Positions 9,801 through 19,413 of a stretch of DNA of 64,000 bases are shown in pieces. Source of the DNA: Mesorhizobium sp. (GTDB lineage: Bacteria > Pseudomonadota > Alphaproteobacteria > Rhizobiales > Rhizobiaceae); contig SUGL01000016.1 in the NCBI GenBank assembly GCA_004963905.1, forward strand, positions 62,001 through 126,000, given 5' to 3'. The notes beneath the pieces were generated by a model, which was given only the letters and a program-made list of their open reading frames with translations, was not told where the DNA came from and ran no database searches. The position numbers were made by a program, and so were the translations under genes. Every line of letters starts with the position of its first letter. The first letter of the stretch is position 1.

Positions 9801-10264
9801 GCCTGGATCAATTCGCCGATGCGGCCCTGCCCGACCATGGAGGGCGAGCGCGCGCCGGTCGACTGGTCGGCGAAGAGCAGCTGCACGTCCTTGGCGCGGG
9901 CTTCCTTGCCGTTGATGCGGTAGAGCGAGCCCGCCTCGCGCTCGATGCGGCGCGACACCTGCAGTTCGTCGGCGTCGTTGAAGGCGGCGGGCGCGGTGCG
10001 GTCGCTGTTGTCGAGGAAAAGCGTGACTTCGGCGGTGTTGCGCGCCGGCCGTGCGCCGGAGCCGGAAAAGATCACGTCGTCCATGCCGGACGCGCGCATG
10101 TTCTTGTAGGAGCTTTCGCCCATCACCCAGCGCAGCGCTTCGACAAGGTTCGACTTGCCGCAGCCGTTCGGCCCGACGATGCCGGTCAGTCCGCGTTCGA
10201 TGACGAACTCGCCGGGCTCGACGAAGGACTTGAAACCGAGGAGGCGAAGGCGCGAAAATTTCAT
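6806..10264 (-). CDS. smc: Chromosome segregation protein SMC
   Basis: A 1152-residue SMC ATPase that forms the core of condensin (Smc-ScpAB) and organises newly replicated origins. The N-terminal head has Walker A GPNGCGKSN at residues 31-39, followed by a long coiled coil rich in Ala, Glu and Arg, a globular hinge around 500-620, a second coiled coil, and a C-terminal head with the signature LSGGEQAL near 1051 and Walker B ICVLDEVD near 1075. Length is as expected. The DsbA-like and DUF721 genes follow the same direction upstream, an arrangement common in rhizobia. The plus strand opposite carries a very long open frame that is not a gene. Confidence 0.97.
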   Translation of the reverse strand: MKFSRLRLLGFKSFVEPGEFVIERGLTGIVGPNGCGKSNLVEALRWVMGESSYKNMRASGMDDVIFSGSGARPARNTAEVTLFLDNSDRTAPAAFNDADELQVSRRIEREAGSLYRINGKEARAKDVQLLFADQSTGARSPSMVGQGRIGELIQAKPQARRALLEEAAGISGLHTRRHEAELRLKAAEQNLERLDDVVGELESQIESLKRQARQASRFKNLSADIRKAEATLLHLRWTLAKTQEGEARSALAVATTLVGDRAAAQMAAAREQGIAAHRLPDLRDAEAAAAAAFQRLSIAKTQIEEEAGRIRSRQAELERRLQQLDADIAREERMVRDNADILERLRTEEAELNSDNAGAAEREATTRAVFEQAGATLSQSEARLAALTAERAEAAASRHQIERTLRETAERRDRFARQLAEVDRELSDIVARISGLPDPAEKRLLVEDALARLEESEAGAIAAEQAVAEARAAESAARPPLQDAKAELQRIETEARTLAKILNAASGDLFPSVLEQISVERGYETALGAALGEDLDVPLDRSAPVHWGESAIQPGDAALPEGVKSLASVVRAPAQLARRLAQIGIVDAADGRRLQALLAPGQRLVSSDGALWRWDGLTASADAPTAAAQRLAQKNRLAELDAEAVQATRVVREAEEALARAEQAMRQASEAERNARQAGRDAQHGLDAARNALAEAEKAGGELASRRAALDEARARIVDSHEETQAAFLEAEEMLKDAPDLGDLQLQLEQASANVARDRATLADARAVHEGLRREAEARMRRLDAIGVERKNWLERAENASTQIAALGERKAEAEAERERLADAPDEIDAKRRALLTQLSEAEALRQAAGDRLQEAETKQAELDKAATAAIQSLAEARETRVRAEERLTAADERRAEVEARIQEALNTPPHLVIKHTGLEADDPMPDMAEVERQLDRLKIERERLGAVNLRAEEEQRELSERLETIVSEREDIIEAIRKLRQAIQNLNREGRERLLSAFEVVNGHFQRLFSHLFGGGTAELQLIESEDPLEAGLEILARPPGKKPQTMTLLSGGEQALTAMSLIFAVFLTNPAPICVLDEVDAPLDDHNVERFCNLMDEMAKTTETRFVIITHNPITMARMDRLFGVTMAEQGVSQLVSVDLQAAEAMREAS

Positions 10265-10324
10265 TCGCGCCGCCCCGCAGAGCCTAGAACGCCGAGGCGC
10301 GATTGCTTCGGCGCGGCCTGGACG

Positions 10325-11068
10325 TCAGAGCAGAGGGTCGATGATGGCCGACATTTCCTCAATCGACATCGCCCCTTTGTAGGTCTTTCCGTTGATGAAG
10401 AAGGTCGGCGTCGAGTCGACCTTGAACTCGTCCGCTCCGCGTTTCTGGACAGCTCTCACATCGTCCAGAAGTTTCTGGTCCGTCAAGCAGGCCTCGAAGG
10501 ACTCCTGTGTAAAACCGGCGAGCTTGGAGATCTGCAGCAGCGCTTCCTTGGTGTTGCTGACGCCGACCCAGCTCGGCTGCTGCTTGAACAGAACGTCGAC
10601 CATGGCGAAGTAGTTGTCCTTGGCGCAGCGCGCCAGCATGAAGCCGGCTTCGGCGCTCGGATCGAAGGGGAATTCGCGCAGGATGTAGCGAACCTTGCCG
10701 GTGTCGATGTATTTCGACTTCAGCTGCGGGAAGGTGGCGTCGTTGAAATGCGCGCAGTGCGGGCAGGTCATCGACGCGTATTCGACGATGGTGACCTTGG
10801 CGTCGTCCTTGCCGAGCTGCTTGTCGGGCAAAGCGCCGGGCTTGAGCAATTCCGCCATGTCGACCGTGCCCTGCGCTTCCGGCACCTGCGCGGCCGCCGG
10901 GGTGGCCGGCTTAGCTGGCGTCGACGGGTCGGCGGGCTTCGCATTGGCCGCCTTCGCCTCCTCGCCCGAGTCGCTGCATGCGGCAAGCAGCGCCACAGCC
11001 GGAACGGCGGCCAGCGTGGTCAGAAGGTTCCTGCGGGACAAGCTTTTGCCAAAAGGGGCACGGTTCAT
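10325..11068 (-). CDS. DsbA-family thioredoxin-like lipoprotein
   Basis: A 247-residue exported thiol-disulfide oxidoreductase. The N-terminus has SRRNLL followed by a hydrophobic stretch and a lipobox LLAAC (Cys 31), so it is probably a lipoprotein, perhaps Tat-exported given the twin Arg. A Pro/Ala-rich linker leads to the thioredoxin domain with the active site CPHC at residues 102-105 and the cis-Pro loop STPTFFING. Such proteins oxidise or isomerise disulfides in the periplasm. The ATG at 11068 has an AGGTGA ribosome binding site six bases upstream and is preferred to a GTG nine bases earlier. Confidence 0.9.
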   Translation of the reverse strand: MNRAPFGKSLSRRNLLTTLAAVPAVALLAACSDSGEEAKAANAKPADPSTPAKPATPAAAQVPEAQGTVDMAELLKPGALPDKQLGKDDAKVTIVEYASMTCPHCAHFNDATFPQLKSKYIDTGKVRYILREFPFDPSAEAGFMLARCAKDNYFAMVDVLFKQQPSWVGVSNTKEALLQISKLAGFTQESFEACLTDQKLLDDVRAVQKRGADEFKVDSTPTFFINGKTYKGAMSIEEMSAIIDPLL

Positions 11069-11221
11069 GCGAATCACCTGATATCGGTTGGATTTTGCAA
11101 TGCAAGGGCTAGAAAAGGCGAGAGTTGGCGCGAATTAAGGCATCGCCGTCCCCAATCCAATCGCCAATTTTTCGAGCGCGATCACGAATACGCGACATTG
11201 ACGACAATTTTGCAGCACGCC

Positions 11222-11265
11222 GCATGTCTCTTTCCGAGACCGTTGCGCATGTTCGGGAGACATGC
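11222..11265. repeat. Family B palindromic repeat, copy at the dciA-like 3' end
   Basis: A palindrome with arms GCATGTCT and AGACATGC directly after the stop codon of the DUF721 gene (minus strand). The inner sequence partly pairs (CTTTCCGAG versus TTCGGGAG). The position suggests a transcription terminator or processing hairpin between the DUF721 and DsbA-like genes. Related copies lie at 15749-15793, 25528-25598 and 45612-45723. Confidence 0.65.
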
Positions 11266-11766
11266 TCAAGGCCTTTTTTGTCCTATGATGGTTGCTCCAA
11301 GCCGCTCGAGCGAAGCGCGCAGGCCGTCGTCCTCGATCTTGCCGACCGTGCGCGCCAGCTTCGATTTCTCGGCCTCGCTGAGCGGCCTCGGCGCCGGTTT
11401 CGGACGGGCTTTTGCCGAAAGGACCGGCTTCTGCAGGATCTTGATGCGGCCGATGGCGTTGAAGCCCAGAAAGGCATTGACCCGGTTGATGACCTCGCCG
11501 GCCTCGTGCTGCAGATGCAGCGCCGCCATGCCTTCGCAGGCGATGACCAGCACCGCCGGCTCGAACGGATCGTCTTCGTGCAGGCGGCGCGGCCACTGGA
11601 TCTTTTCCGGGCGCGAGTGGCTGGCCAGGCGCGGTCCGGCGATCTCCTCCCAGGATTGCACCAGCCCGATCGAGATGCCGGCGCGCTTCCTCAGCACCGG
11701 ATCGAGGATCTCGGTGGCGAGATCGCTCACCGGAACGGGATTGCCGAAGGGCTTTTTCCCTGCCAT
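11266..11766 (-). CDS. DUF721 / DciA-like protein
   Basis: A 166-residue protein with an N-terminal DUF721 domain: VRKRAGISIGL-like start, SWEEIAGPRLASHSRPEKI at about residues 38-56, and LVIACEGMAALHLQHE near 73. DUF721 proteins include DciA, which loads the replicative helicase in bacteria that lack DnaC, so a role in replication initiation is plausible. The C-terminus is basic and probably disordered. It lies head-to-head with mutY, 32 bp apart, and upstream of the DsbA-like gene on the same strand. Confidence 0.8.
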   Translation of the reverse strand: MAGKKPFGNPVPVSDLATEILDPVLRKRAGISIGLVQSWEEIAGPRLASHSRPEKIQWPRRLHEDDPFEPAVLVIACEGMAALHLQHEAGEVINRVNAFLGFNAIGRIKILQKPVLSAKARPKPAPRPLSEAEKSKLARTVGKIEDDGLRASLERLGATIIGQKRP

Positions 11767-11798
11767 GTGCGTTCTCCGATCCTCAGCTCACCCGATCA

Positions 11799-12926
11799 AT
11801 GGCACCGCAAGACCAGACCCGCAAGGCCGTGCAGGCCGCATCCGGAGATAGCAGCATCGCCGCCCCGCTGCTTGCCTGGTATGACGCGCATCACCGCAAC
11901 CTGCCCTGGCGCGTGACGCCGGACGCGTTCGCGCGCGGGACAAGGCCCGACCCGTATCTTATCTGGCTCTCCGAGGTCATGCTGCAGCAGACCACGGTCG
12001 AGGCGGTGAAGGCCTATTTCCGGACCTTCATCGAGAAATGGCCGACCGTCGAGGCGCTGGCTTCCGCGCCCGCCGAAGACGTCATGAAGGCCTGGGCCGG
12101 GCTCGGCTACTATTCCCGGGCGCGCAATCTCAAAGCCTGCGCCGATCTGGTGGCGCGGCAGGGCGGCCGCTTTCCCGACACCGAGGCCGGCCTGAAGGCA
12201 TTGCCGGGTATCGGCGCCTATACGGCGGCGGCGATCGCGGCGATCGCCTTCGACCGGCCGGCGGCCGTCGTCGACGGCAATGTCGAGCGCGTCATCTCGC
12301 GGCTCTATTCGATCGAGACGCCGCTCAGCGAGGCCAAGCCCGAGATCCGCGCGCTGGTCGAGAGACTGGTGCCGCAGGCGAGGCCCGGCGACTTTGCGCA
12401 GGCCATGATGGACCTTGGCGCGACGATCTGCACGCCGCGGCGGCCGCGCTGCATGCTGTGCCCGGTACGCGAGGATTGCAGCGCCATTCTCGCGGGCGAT
12501 CCTGAACGCTTCCCCGTCCGGCTGCCGAAGGACGACAAGCCGCTGAGGCGCGGCGCCGCCTTCGTCGCCGAGCGCGACGACGGCGCCATTCTGCTGCGCA
12601 AGCGGCCGGACAAGGGCCTGCTCGGCGGCATGACCGAGGTGCCGACGACGGCCTGGACCGCGCGGGTCGATGGGGCGACCACGGAAGATGCCGCGCCTTT
12701 CCCGGCCGACTGGCGGCGCGCCGGCCGGATCAGCCACGTCTTCACGCATTTCGCGCTCGAACTCGAAGTCTTTCATGCCCACATCGAAGGTGACGCGCCG
12801 GGTGGGCATTTCTGGTCGCTGGCCCATGAAATTTCCGGGGAGGCGCTGCCCACCGTCATGAAAAAGGTAATCGAGGCGGCGATACCGGGCGCGACCAAAA
12901 AGCAACGCCCGCAGCGCCCGCATTGA
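11799..12926 (+). CDS. mutY: A/G-specific adenine DNA glycosylase MutY
   Basis: A 375-residue base-excision repair enzyme that removes adenine paired with 8-oxoguanine. The catalytic Glu 59 is in SEVMLQQTTV, the helix-hairpin-helix is LPGIGAYTAAAI (residues 135-146), and the catalytic Asp 159 is in VVDGNVERV. A [4Fe-4S] cluster is ligated by Cys 211, 218, 221 and 227 with the family spacing C-x6-C-x2-C-x5-C. The C-terminal Nudix-like domain (LLRKRPDKGLLGGMTEVP) recognises 8-oxoG. It starts 32 bp from the divergent DUF721 gene and is followed 10 bp later by a HAD hydrolase, likely an operon. Confidence 0.97.
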   Translation: MAPQDQTRKAVQAASGDSSIAAPLLAWYDAHHRNLPWRVTPDAFARGTRPDPYLIWLSEVMLQQTTVEAVKAYFRTFIEKWPTVEALASAPAEDVMKAWAGLGYYSRARNLKACADLVARQGGRFPDTEAGLKALPGIGAYTAAAIAAIAFDRPAAVVDGNVERVISRLYSIETPLSEAKPEIRALVERLVPQARPGDFAQAMMDLGATICTPRRPRCMLCPVREDCSAILAGDPERFPVRLPKDDKPLRRGAAFVAERDDGAILLRKRPDKGLLGGMTEVPTTAWTARVDGATTEDAAPFPADWRRAGRISHVFTHFALELEVFHAHIEGDAPGGHFWSLAHEISGEALPTVMKKVIEAAIPGATKKQRPQRPH

Positions 12927-12936
12927 AAGGACCGTC

Positions 12937-13548
12937 ATGACCGAAATCCGCCACATCGTGTTCGACATCGGCAGAGTGCTGATCCACTACGATCCGAACC
13001 TTGCGTTCAGCCGCCTGATCCCCGATGCGGACGAACGGAAATGGTTCTTCGACCATGTCTGCACCAGCGAGTGGAACATCGAGCAGGACCGCGGGCGGAC
13101 ATGGGAAGAGGCCGAGGCGCTCTTGATCGCCGAGCATCCCGATCACGCCGAGAACATCCGCAACTTCCGCCGCCACTGGCACGACATGGTGCCGCATGCC
13201 TATGACGACAGTGTCGCCATCATGGTCGGCCTGATCGATAGCGGCCGCGACGTGACGATGCTGACCAATTTCGCTGCCGATACGTTCACCGAAGCCCGCC
13301 AGCGTTTCGGTTTCCTCGACCGCCCGCGTGGTGTCACCGTCTCGGGCGAGATCGGCCTGATCAAGCCGGACCAGGCCATCTACGACCATCACGTCGCATC
13401 GTTTGGCCTGGAGCCGGCCGCCACGCTGTTCATCGACGACAGCCAGAAGAATGTCGACGGCGCCAAAGCCGCCGGCTGGCAGGCGGTGCTGTTCACCGAC
13501 GCCAAGACGCTTAAGGCGGACCTTGAGCGGCTGGGGATTGCGGCCTGA
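12937..13548 (+). CDS. HAD-IA family hydrolase (YihX/haloacid-dehalogenase-like)
   Basis: A 203-residue HAD phosphatase. Motif I is FDIGRVL, with the nucleophilic Asp at residue 10 and Gly in place of the usual second Asp, as in the YihX sugar-phosphatase branch. Motif II is MLTNF near 108, the Lys motif is GLIKPDQAIY near 142, and motif IV is LFIDDSQKN near 163. A helical cap lies between. It lies 10 bp after mutY and may be co-transcribed with it. Substrate is not predictable. Confidence 0.85.
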   Translation: MTEIRHIVFDIGRVLIHYDPNLAFSRLIPDADERKWFFDHVCTSEWNIEQDRGRTWEEAEALLIAEHPDHAENIRNFRRHWHDMVPHAYDDSVAIMVGLIDSGRDVTMLTNFAADTFTEARQRFGFLDRPRGVTVSGEIGLIKPDQAIYDHHVASFGLEPAATLFIDDSQKNVDGAKAAGWQAVLFTDAKTLKADLERLGIAA

Positions 13549-13644
13549 ACTGAATCGCTTGCGGCGATCCGTTAAGGTTTCGATTCAAGAGGAGTTCGGC
13601 GATTTCCACGAAAAATCGCCGAACTGCTCTGAATATTGTTTTCC

Positions 13645-13688
13645 GCAATTCCGGACGGAAAACTGCTGCGCACTTTTCCTGGAATTGC
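13645..13688. repeat. Family A palindromic intergenic repeat, copy 2
   Basis: Same palindrome as at 3608-3650, with perfect arms GCAATTCC and GGAATTGC. It sits between the convergent HAD hydrolase and ccrM genes, where it may act as a bidirectional terminator. Just upstream, AGGAGTTCGGCGATTTTTC and its complement around 13589-13628 form a second imperfect palindrome. Confidence 0.85.
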
Positions 13689-13697
13689 TTTGGCGGA

Positions 13698-14858
<1,161 letters not shown>

Positions 14859-15004
14859 TTACTGGCTGTTATGGTTACCGATCAGCGTAAACATTCGGTG
14901 AAGGCCGGGTGAGCCCGCCCCGGCGGTTTGCGAAGACCGACCCATTGGTGTATGCCGCGCCGCCTGAGGCCAGCCAGGCCACTCCTTTCACGCTTCGGAT
15001 TGCC

Positions 15005-15694
15005 ATGCCACAGCCAGACCTTGTCATCTTCGATTGCGACGGCGTGCTCGTCGATTCCGAAATCGTCGCCGCGCGCGTCGAGGCCGAGCTTCTGACGTCG
15101 GCCGGGTTCGAGATCTCGGCGGAGGAGATTTTCGAAACCTATGCCGGACTGACCTTCAAGGACATCATGCTGCGGCTCGAAGAGAAGTCCCACATCCCGT
15201 TCCAGGCCTCGCTGATCGACCGCGCCGAAGAACTCGTCGATCGCAAGCTGCGCAGCGACGTGCGCGTCATCGACGGCGCTCGCGAGGCGGTGGCTGCCGT
15301 CACCGCGCCGCGCGCCGTCTGCTCCAATTCGCGCAAGGAACGGATCGAGTTCATGCTGGAAAAGGTGCGCCTGCTGCCCTTCTTCGCCGGCCACATCTTT
15401 TCAGGCCTCGACATCCCGAGCAAGAAGACCAAGCCGGCGCCGGACGTGTTCCTCTACGCCGCCGAACAGCTCGGCGCGAACCCGAAGAACACCTTCGTCA
15501 TCGAGGATTCCGTGCACGGCGTCAGCGGCGCCCGGGCGGCAGGCATGCGCGTGATCGGCTTCACCGGCGCCGGACACAGCTATCCCGGCCACGCCGACGC
15601 GCTGACCGAGGCCGGCGCCGAAACGGTCATCCGGCGCTTCGCGGAACTCGGAGGCACGATCGCGGCGCTGTCAGAGTGGTCGGAAGACGCCTAA
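15005..15694 (+). CDS. HAD-IA phosphatase (beta-phosphoglucomutase/GS1-like)
   Basis: A 229-residue hydrolase with all HAD motifs: FDCDGVLVDSE (Asp 10 and Asp 12), SNSRKERIEF, KPAPDVFLYA and VIEDSVHGVSGA. The cap between motifs I and II is helical. The family includes sugar-phosphate phosphatases and beta-phosphoglucomutases; substrate is unknown. The frame is open upstream to 14909 but the ATG at 15005 fits the family start (PDLVIFDCDGVL). It is divergent from ccrM. Its TAA stop lies inside a palindromic repeat. Confidence 0.88.
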   Translation: MPQPDLVIFDCDGVLVDSEIVAARVEAELLTSAGFEISAEEIFETYAGLTFKDIMLRLEEKSHIPFQASLIDRAEELVDRKLRSDVRVIDGAREAVAAVTAPRAVCSNSRKERIEFMLEKVRLLPFFAGHIFSGLDIPSKKTKPAPDVFLYAAEQLGANPKNTFVIEDSVHGVSGARAAGMRVIGFTGAGHSYPGHADALTEAGAETVIRRFAELGGTIAALSEWSEDA

Positions 15695-15793
15695 AGCGCG
15701 TCGCAATCTTTCAGATTCGCTCCGTGCGCTTTAGGTTTTTGATGTTACGCATGTCTTTGTCCCGAAACCGGTTCCCACTTTCGAGAGACATGC
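15692..15793. repeat. Compound palindromic repeat (TAAAGCGC element plus family B)
   Basis: Two adjacent palindromes. The first, 15692-15733, has arms TAAAGCGC and GCGCTTTA and contains the stop codon of the HAD gene. The second, 15749-15793, has arms GCATGTCT and AGACATGC with the core CCCGAAACCGGTTCCC and belongs to family B. They separate the convergent HAD and lipoprotein genes and could terminate transcription from either side. Confidence 0.75.
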
Positions 15794-15830
15794 TTTAGGG
15801 TTCGCTGGAAGCTCTAGCCAACACCCTTGG

Positions 15831-16574
15831 CTAGTTCGTCGCGGCCGCGGCGACGCGCTTCTTCCGCTTGCCTTTCGACTTGTCCGCCGCGGCAGGCGCG
15901 TTTTCGTCGTACCCGGCATAGGCCTGATAGTCGGTCGCACTGGGCTCCGGCACCACGACATTGGCGTCGGTGAAGACGAACTGCGTGGCGGCCGAAGGAT
16001 CGGTGACCTGCACCTGATACTGATGAAGCTGCGAATAGAGCACGTCAGGCCCGTGCTGGACCGCGACGCGGATCGGCATGGTGACGGTACCGGGCGCAAA
16101 CAGCGGCCCAGGCACGACCTTGCCGGCGACGGCGATCTTCATCGTCAGCTGGCCATTTTCGTGCGTGCAGTCGCGCGTCACATCGGTGATCGAAGCCTGA
16201 TAGATGATCTTGGCGGGATCGCGATTGGGGTCGACCGGCTGACCGTCGGGGCCGGTCTGCGCCGCCGCGGCGGCCGCAGCTTCAGCGTCCGCCGCGGGAT
16301 CGGCCTTCTTTTTCTTCGGCTTGGCGGCCGCGCCCTTGGCGTAGGTGTTGAAGAAGGCGGTGCCGTCGCGCAGCGTCACCTTCGGGCAGTAGGCGCGCAG
16401 CTGGCTGGCAAGCACTTTCGGGTCCTGCGGCGGTGGCGGCGCCGTCGGATCCTTCTTGCTGAAGCCGAAGTTCAGAATGCCATTGTCGCTCGATTGGCAG
16501 CCTGCGGCGGCAAGCATAAAGCCGGTGAGCGCCAGACCCGCGACAACACGACGGTTGACCGAATGAAACCTCAT
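15831..16574 (-). CDS. Conserved rhizobial lipoprotein of unknown function
   Basis: A 247-residue predicted lipoprotein. The N-terminus has RR, a hydrophobic segment and a lipobox-like AAAGC (Cys near 26), followed by a Pro-rich stretch, a Lys/Ala-rich low-complexity segment (KPKKKKADPAADAEAAAAA) near 85-110, and a beta-rich C-terminal half. The end is again basic. The family is not one I can name. The ATG at 16574, eight bases after GAGAGGGAAG, is preferred to a GTG at 16583. It is divergent from thrC. Confidence 0.7.
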   Translation of the reverse strand: MRFHSVNRRVVAGLALTGFMLAAAGCQSSDNGILNFGFSKKDPTAPPPPQDPKVLASQLRAYCPKVTLRDGTAFFNTYAKGAAAKPKKKKADPAADAEAAAAAAAQTGPDGQPVDPNRDPAKIIYQASITDVTRDCTHENGQLTMKIAVAGKVVPGPLFAPGTVTMPIRVAVQHGPDVLYSQLHQYQVQVTDPSAATQFVFTDANVVVPEPSATDYQAYAGYDENAPAAADKSKGKRKKRVAAAATN

Positions 16575-16702
16575 GAACTGCACTTCCCTCTCACAAAGCC
16601 GGTGACGTATATCAACGCCGCGGCGAAAATGCGACTGAGCCGGCTCGGAAAATTAACCAATTTGCCGTGGATGATGCGGCCGGCAACGATGGGCCTTTGA
16701 CG

Positions 16703-18100
16703 ATGCAATATGTGAGTACCCGCGGGGATGCGCCCGTGCTTGGATTTTCCGACGCGGTGCTGGCCGGGCTGGCGCGCGACGGCGGACTTTACCTGCCGCG
16801 CGAATGGCCGCAGTTCTCGGCCGCCGATATCCGCGCCATGCGCGGCCTTGCCTATCCCGATCTCGCCATCCGCGTGCTGTCGCCCTTCCTTGGCGGCGAG
16901 ATCGCCGCGCCCGTCTTCGAGCGGCTGGTGCGCGAGGCCTATGCGACATTCCGCCACGAGGCGGTCTGCCCGCTGGTGCAGACCGGCACCAACACCTTCA
17001 TCCTCGAACTCTTCCACGGCCCGACGCTCGCCTTCAAGGATGTGGCGATGCAGCTGCTCGCGCGGCTGATGGACCATGTGCTTGCCGAACGGGGCCAGCG
17101 CGCGACCATCGTCGGCGCCACCTCGGGCGATACCGGCGGTGCCGCGATCGACGCTTTCGCCGGCCGCGACCGCACCGACATCTTCATCCTTTTCCCGCAC
17201 GGCAAGGTCTCGCCGGTGCAGCAGCGGCAGATGACGACCTCCAGGGCCGCCAATGTCCATGCGCTGTCGATCGAAGGCAATTTCGACGATTGCCAGGGCC
17301 TGGTGAAGGACATGTTCAACGACCACGGCTTCCGCGACAGGGTGTCGCTGTCGGGCGTCAATTCGATCAATTGGGCCCGCATCATGGCCCAGATCGTCTA
17401 TTATTTCTCGTCGGCGCTGTCGCTCGGCGCGCCCGACCGACCAGCGTCCTTCACCGTGCCGACCGGCAATTTCGGTGATATTTTCGCAGGCTACGCCGCC
17501 AAGCGCATGGGGCTGCCGGTCGAGCGGCTGATCATAGCCACCAACGACAACGACATTCTGGCGCGCACATTATCGAGCGGCGAATACCGCACCATGGGCG
17601 TGTTCGCCACCACTTCGCCGTCGATGGACATCCAGGTGTCGTCGAACTTCGAGCGCCTGCTGTTCGAAGCCGTAGACCGCGATGCCGCGACGGTCAGGCG
17701 CTACATGAACGGGCTGAAGCAATCCGGCGCATTCACCATCGAAGCGGACGAACTGGCGCGCATCCGCGCCGAGTTCGACGCCGGCCGCGCCAGCGTCGAG
17801 GAGGTCGCCGCGACCATCCGCAAGATGCTTGAGCGGAGCAGCTATCTGCTCGATCCGCACACGGCCGCCGCGGCGCACGTGGCGGCGGCCCACGCCTCGG
17901 GCGCCGTGCCGATGGTGGTGCTCGGCACCGCGCATCCGGCGAAGTTCCCGGCGGCGGTCGAGGCAGCCAGCGGCGTTACCCCGGCGCTCCCCTCGTGGCT
18001 GGGTGACTTGATGACAGCCGAGGAAAAGTACACCATACTTCCATCCGAGCTGAAAATGGTGGAAGATTACGTGAGCCGCCACACGCGGGCGGCCCGTTAG
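16703..18100 (+). CDS. thrC: Threonine synthase
   Basis: A 465-residue PLP enzyme converting O-phosphohomoserine to threonine. The N-terminus MQYVSTRGDAPVLGFSDAVL and the PLP-lysine motif GPTLAFKDVAMQ (Lys 112) are typical of the bacterial ThrC class with GATSGDTGGAAIDAF as the phosphate-binding loop. The frame is open to 16667, but the ATG at 16703 matches the conserved N-terminus. It is 14 bp upstream of an M16 peptidase gene, a pairing seen in many rhizobia. Its pathway partner thrB is at 27922-28884. Confidence 0.96.
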   Translation: MQYVSTRGDAPVLGFSDAVLAGLARDGGLYLPREWPQFSAADIRAMRGLAYPDLAIRVLSPFLGGEIAAPVFERLVREAYATFRHEAVCPLVQTGTNTFILELFHGPTLAFKDVAMQLLARLMDHVLAERGQRATIVGATSGDTGGAAIDAFAGRDRTDIFILFPHGKVSPVQQRQMTTSRAANVHALSIEGNFDDCQGLVKDMFNDHGFRDRVSLSGVNSINWARIMAQIVYYFSSALSLGAPDRPASFTVPTGNFGDIFAGYAAKRMGLPVERLIIATNDNDILARTLSSGEYRTMGVFATTSPSMDIQVSSNFERLLFEAVDRDAATVRRYMNGLKQSGAFTIEADELARIRAEFDAGRASVEEVAATIRKMLERSSYLLDPHTAAAAHVAAAHASGAVPMVVLGTAHPAKFPAAVEAASGVTPALPSWLGDLMTAEEKYTILPSELKMVEDYVSRHTRAAR

Positions 18101-18114
18101 GGAGTAGTTGCCAT

Positions 18115-19407
18115 ATGGGTGTTGAGGTAAGCCGTCTGTCGAACGGCCTGACGGTCGCCACCGAAACCCTTCCAAGCCTCGAATCCGTTGCCCTTGGCGC
18201 CTGGGTGAAGTCGGGCGCCCGCAATGAACGCGATGAAGAGCATGGCATGGCCCATCTGCTCGAGCACATGGCGTTCAAGGGAACCAAGCGGCGCAGCGCC
18301 TTCCAGATCGCCTCGGAAATCGAGAATGTCGGCGGCGAGATCAATGCCGCCACCAGCGTCGAGACGACGTCCTACTATGCCAGGGTGCTCTCCGACGATG
18401 TGCCGCTGGCGGTCGATATCCTGGCCGACATCCTGCAGGAGTCTGAATTCGACCCCGAGGAGCTGGAGCGCGAGCAGCATGTGATCCTGCAGGAGATCGG
18501 CGCCGCGCACGACACGCCCGACGACATCGTCTTCGACCGCTTCACCGAAACGGCCTTCCGCCATCAGACCATCGGCCGTTCGATCCTCGGCACGCCGGAG
18601 ACGGTCAAGTCCTTCACCTCCAAACAGCTGCACGACTTCATCGAACGGCAGTATGGTGCCGAGCGCATGGTGATCGTGGCCGCCGGCGACATCAAGCACG
18701 ACAATTTCGTGCGCGAGGTGGAAAAACAGCTCGGCGGCTTCCGCGCCAAGGCTACCAGCAACATCCCGCAATATGCGCAATATGTCGGCGGCGACTTCCG
18801 CGAAGACCGCGACCTGATGGACGCGCAGATCGTGCTCGGCTTCGAGGGCCGCGCCTACCACGTGCGCGACTTCTACGCCTCGCAGGTGCTGTCGATGATC
18901 CTGGGCGGCGGCATGTCGTCGAGGCTGTTCCAGGAAGTGCGCGAGAAGCGCGGCCTGTGCTATTCGGTCTATGCCTTCCATTGGGGCTTCTCAGACACCG
19001 GTATTTTCGGCGTGCACGCCGCGACCGGGCAGAGCGACATCGCCAAGCTGGTGCCGGTCATCATCGACGAGCTGCAGAAAGCCGGTGAGAGCATCCAGCA
19101 GGATGAGCTCGACCGCGCACGCGCGCAATATCGCGCCGGCCTCATCATGTCGGCGGAAAGCCCGGCAAGCCGCGCCTCGCAGATCGCCAGGCAGTTGCTC
19201 CTGTTCGGCCGACCGATCGCCAAGGAGGAGCTGATGGAGCGGCTGGCGGCGCTGACCGTCGAGCGGCTGACCGACCTCTCCTCGCGACTGTTCTCGACCA
19301 AGCCGACGCTGACGGCGGTCGGCCCCGTGGGCACGCTGGCGCCCTACGAGGCGATCCTCGAATCGCTTGCAGGCCCACAGACGACGGCCCGCAGGCTCGC
19401 CGTCTAA
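18115..19407 (+). CDS. M16 family zinc peptidase (processing-peptidase-like)
   Basis: A 430-residue pitrilysin-family metallopeptidase. The inverted zinc motif HLLEH is at residues 47-51 and the third ligand Glu is expected in LEREQHVILQEI near 120-130. The second half carries the family's substrate-binding repeat (GGGMSSRLFQEVREKRGLCY). It resembles the mitochondrial processing peptidase beta subunit and has no signal peptide, so it is probably cytosolic. Start at the ATG at 18115; it follows thrC closely. Confidence 0.93.
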   Translation: MGVEVSRLSNGLTVATETLPSLESVALGAWVKSGARNERDEEHGMAHLLEHMAFKGTKRRSAFQIASEIENVGGEINAATSVETTSYYARVLSDDVPLAVDILADILQESEFDPEELEREQHVILQEIGAAHDTPDDIVFDRFTETAFRHQTIGRSILGTPETVKSFTSKQLHDFIERQYGAERMVIVAAGDIKHDNFVREVEKQLGGFRAKATSNIPQYAQYVGGDFREDRDLMDAQIVLGFEGRAYHVRDFYASQVLSMILGGGMSSRLFQEVREKRGLCYSVYAFHWGFSDTGIFGVHAATGQSDIAKLVPVIIDELQKAGESIQQDELDRARAQYRAGLIMSAESPASRASQIARQLLLFGRPIAKEELMERLAALTVERLTDLSSRLFSTKPTLTAVGPVGTLAPYEAILESLAGPQTTARRLAV

Positions 19408-19413
19408 CCCTAA

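Noticed and set aside
6926..11851. A 1641-codon open frame on the plus strand opposite smc and its neighbours
   Set aside because: It is antisense to smc, the DsbA-like gene and the DUF721 gene, all with clear motifs. Its composition (Arg, Gly, Leu, Ala rich) is that of a GC-rich antisense shadow and no domain is visible.
14909..15004. An N-terminal 32-residue extension of the HAD hydrolase at 15005
   Set aside because: It has no HAD motif and lies in the ccrM upstream region; the ATG at 15005 gives a normal family start.
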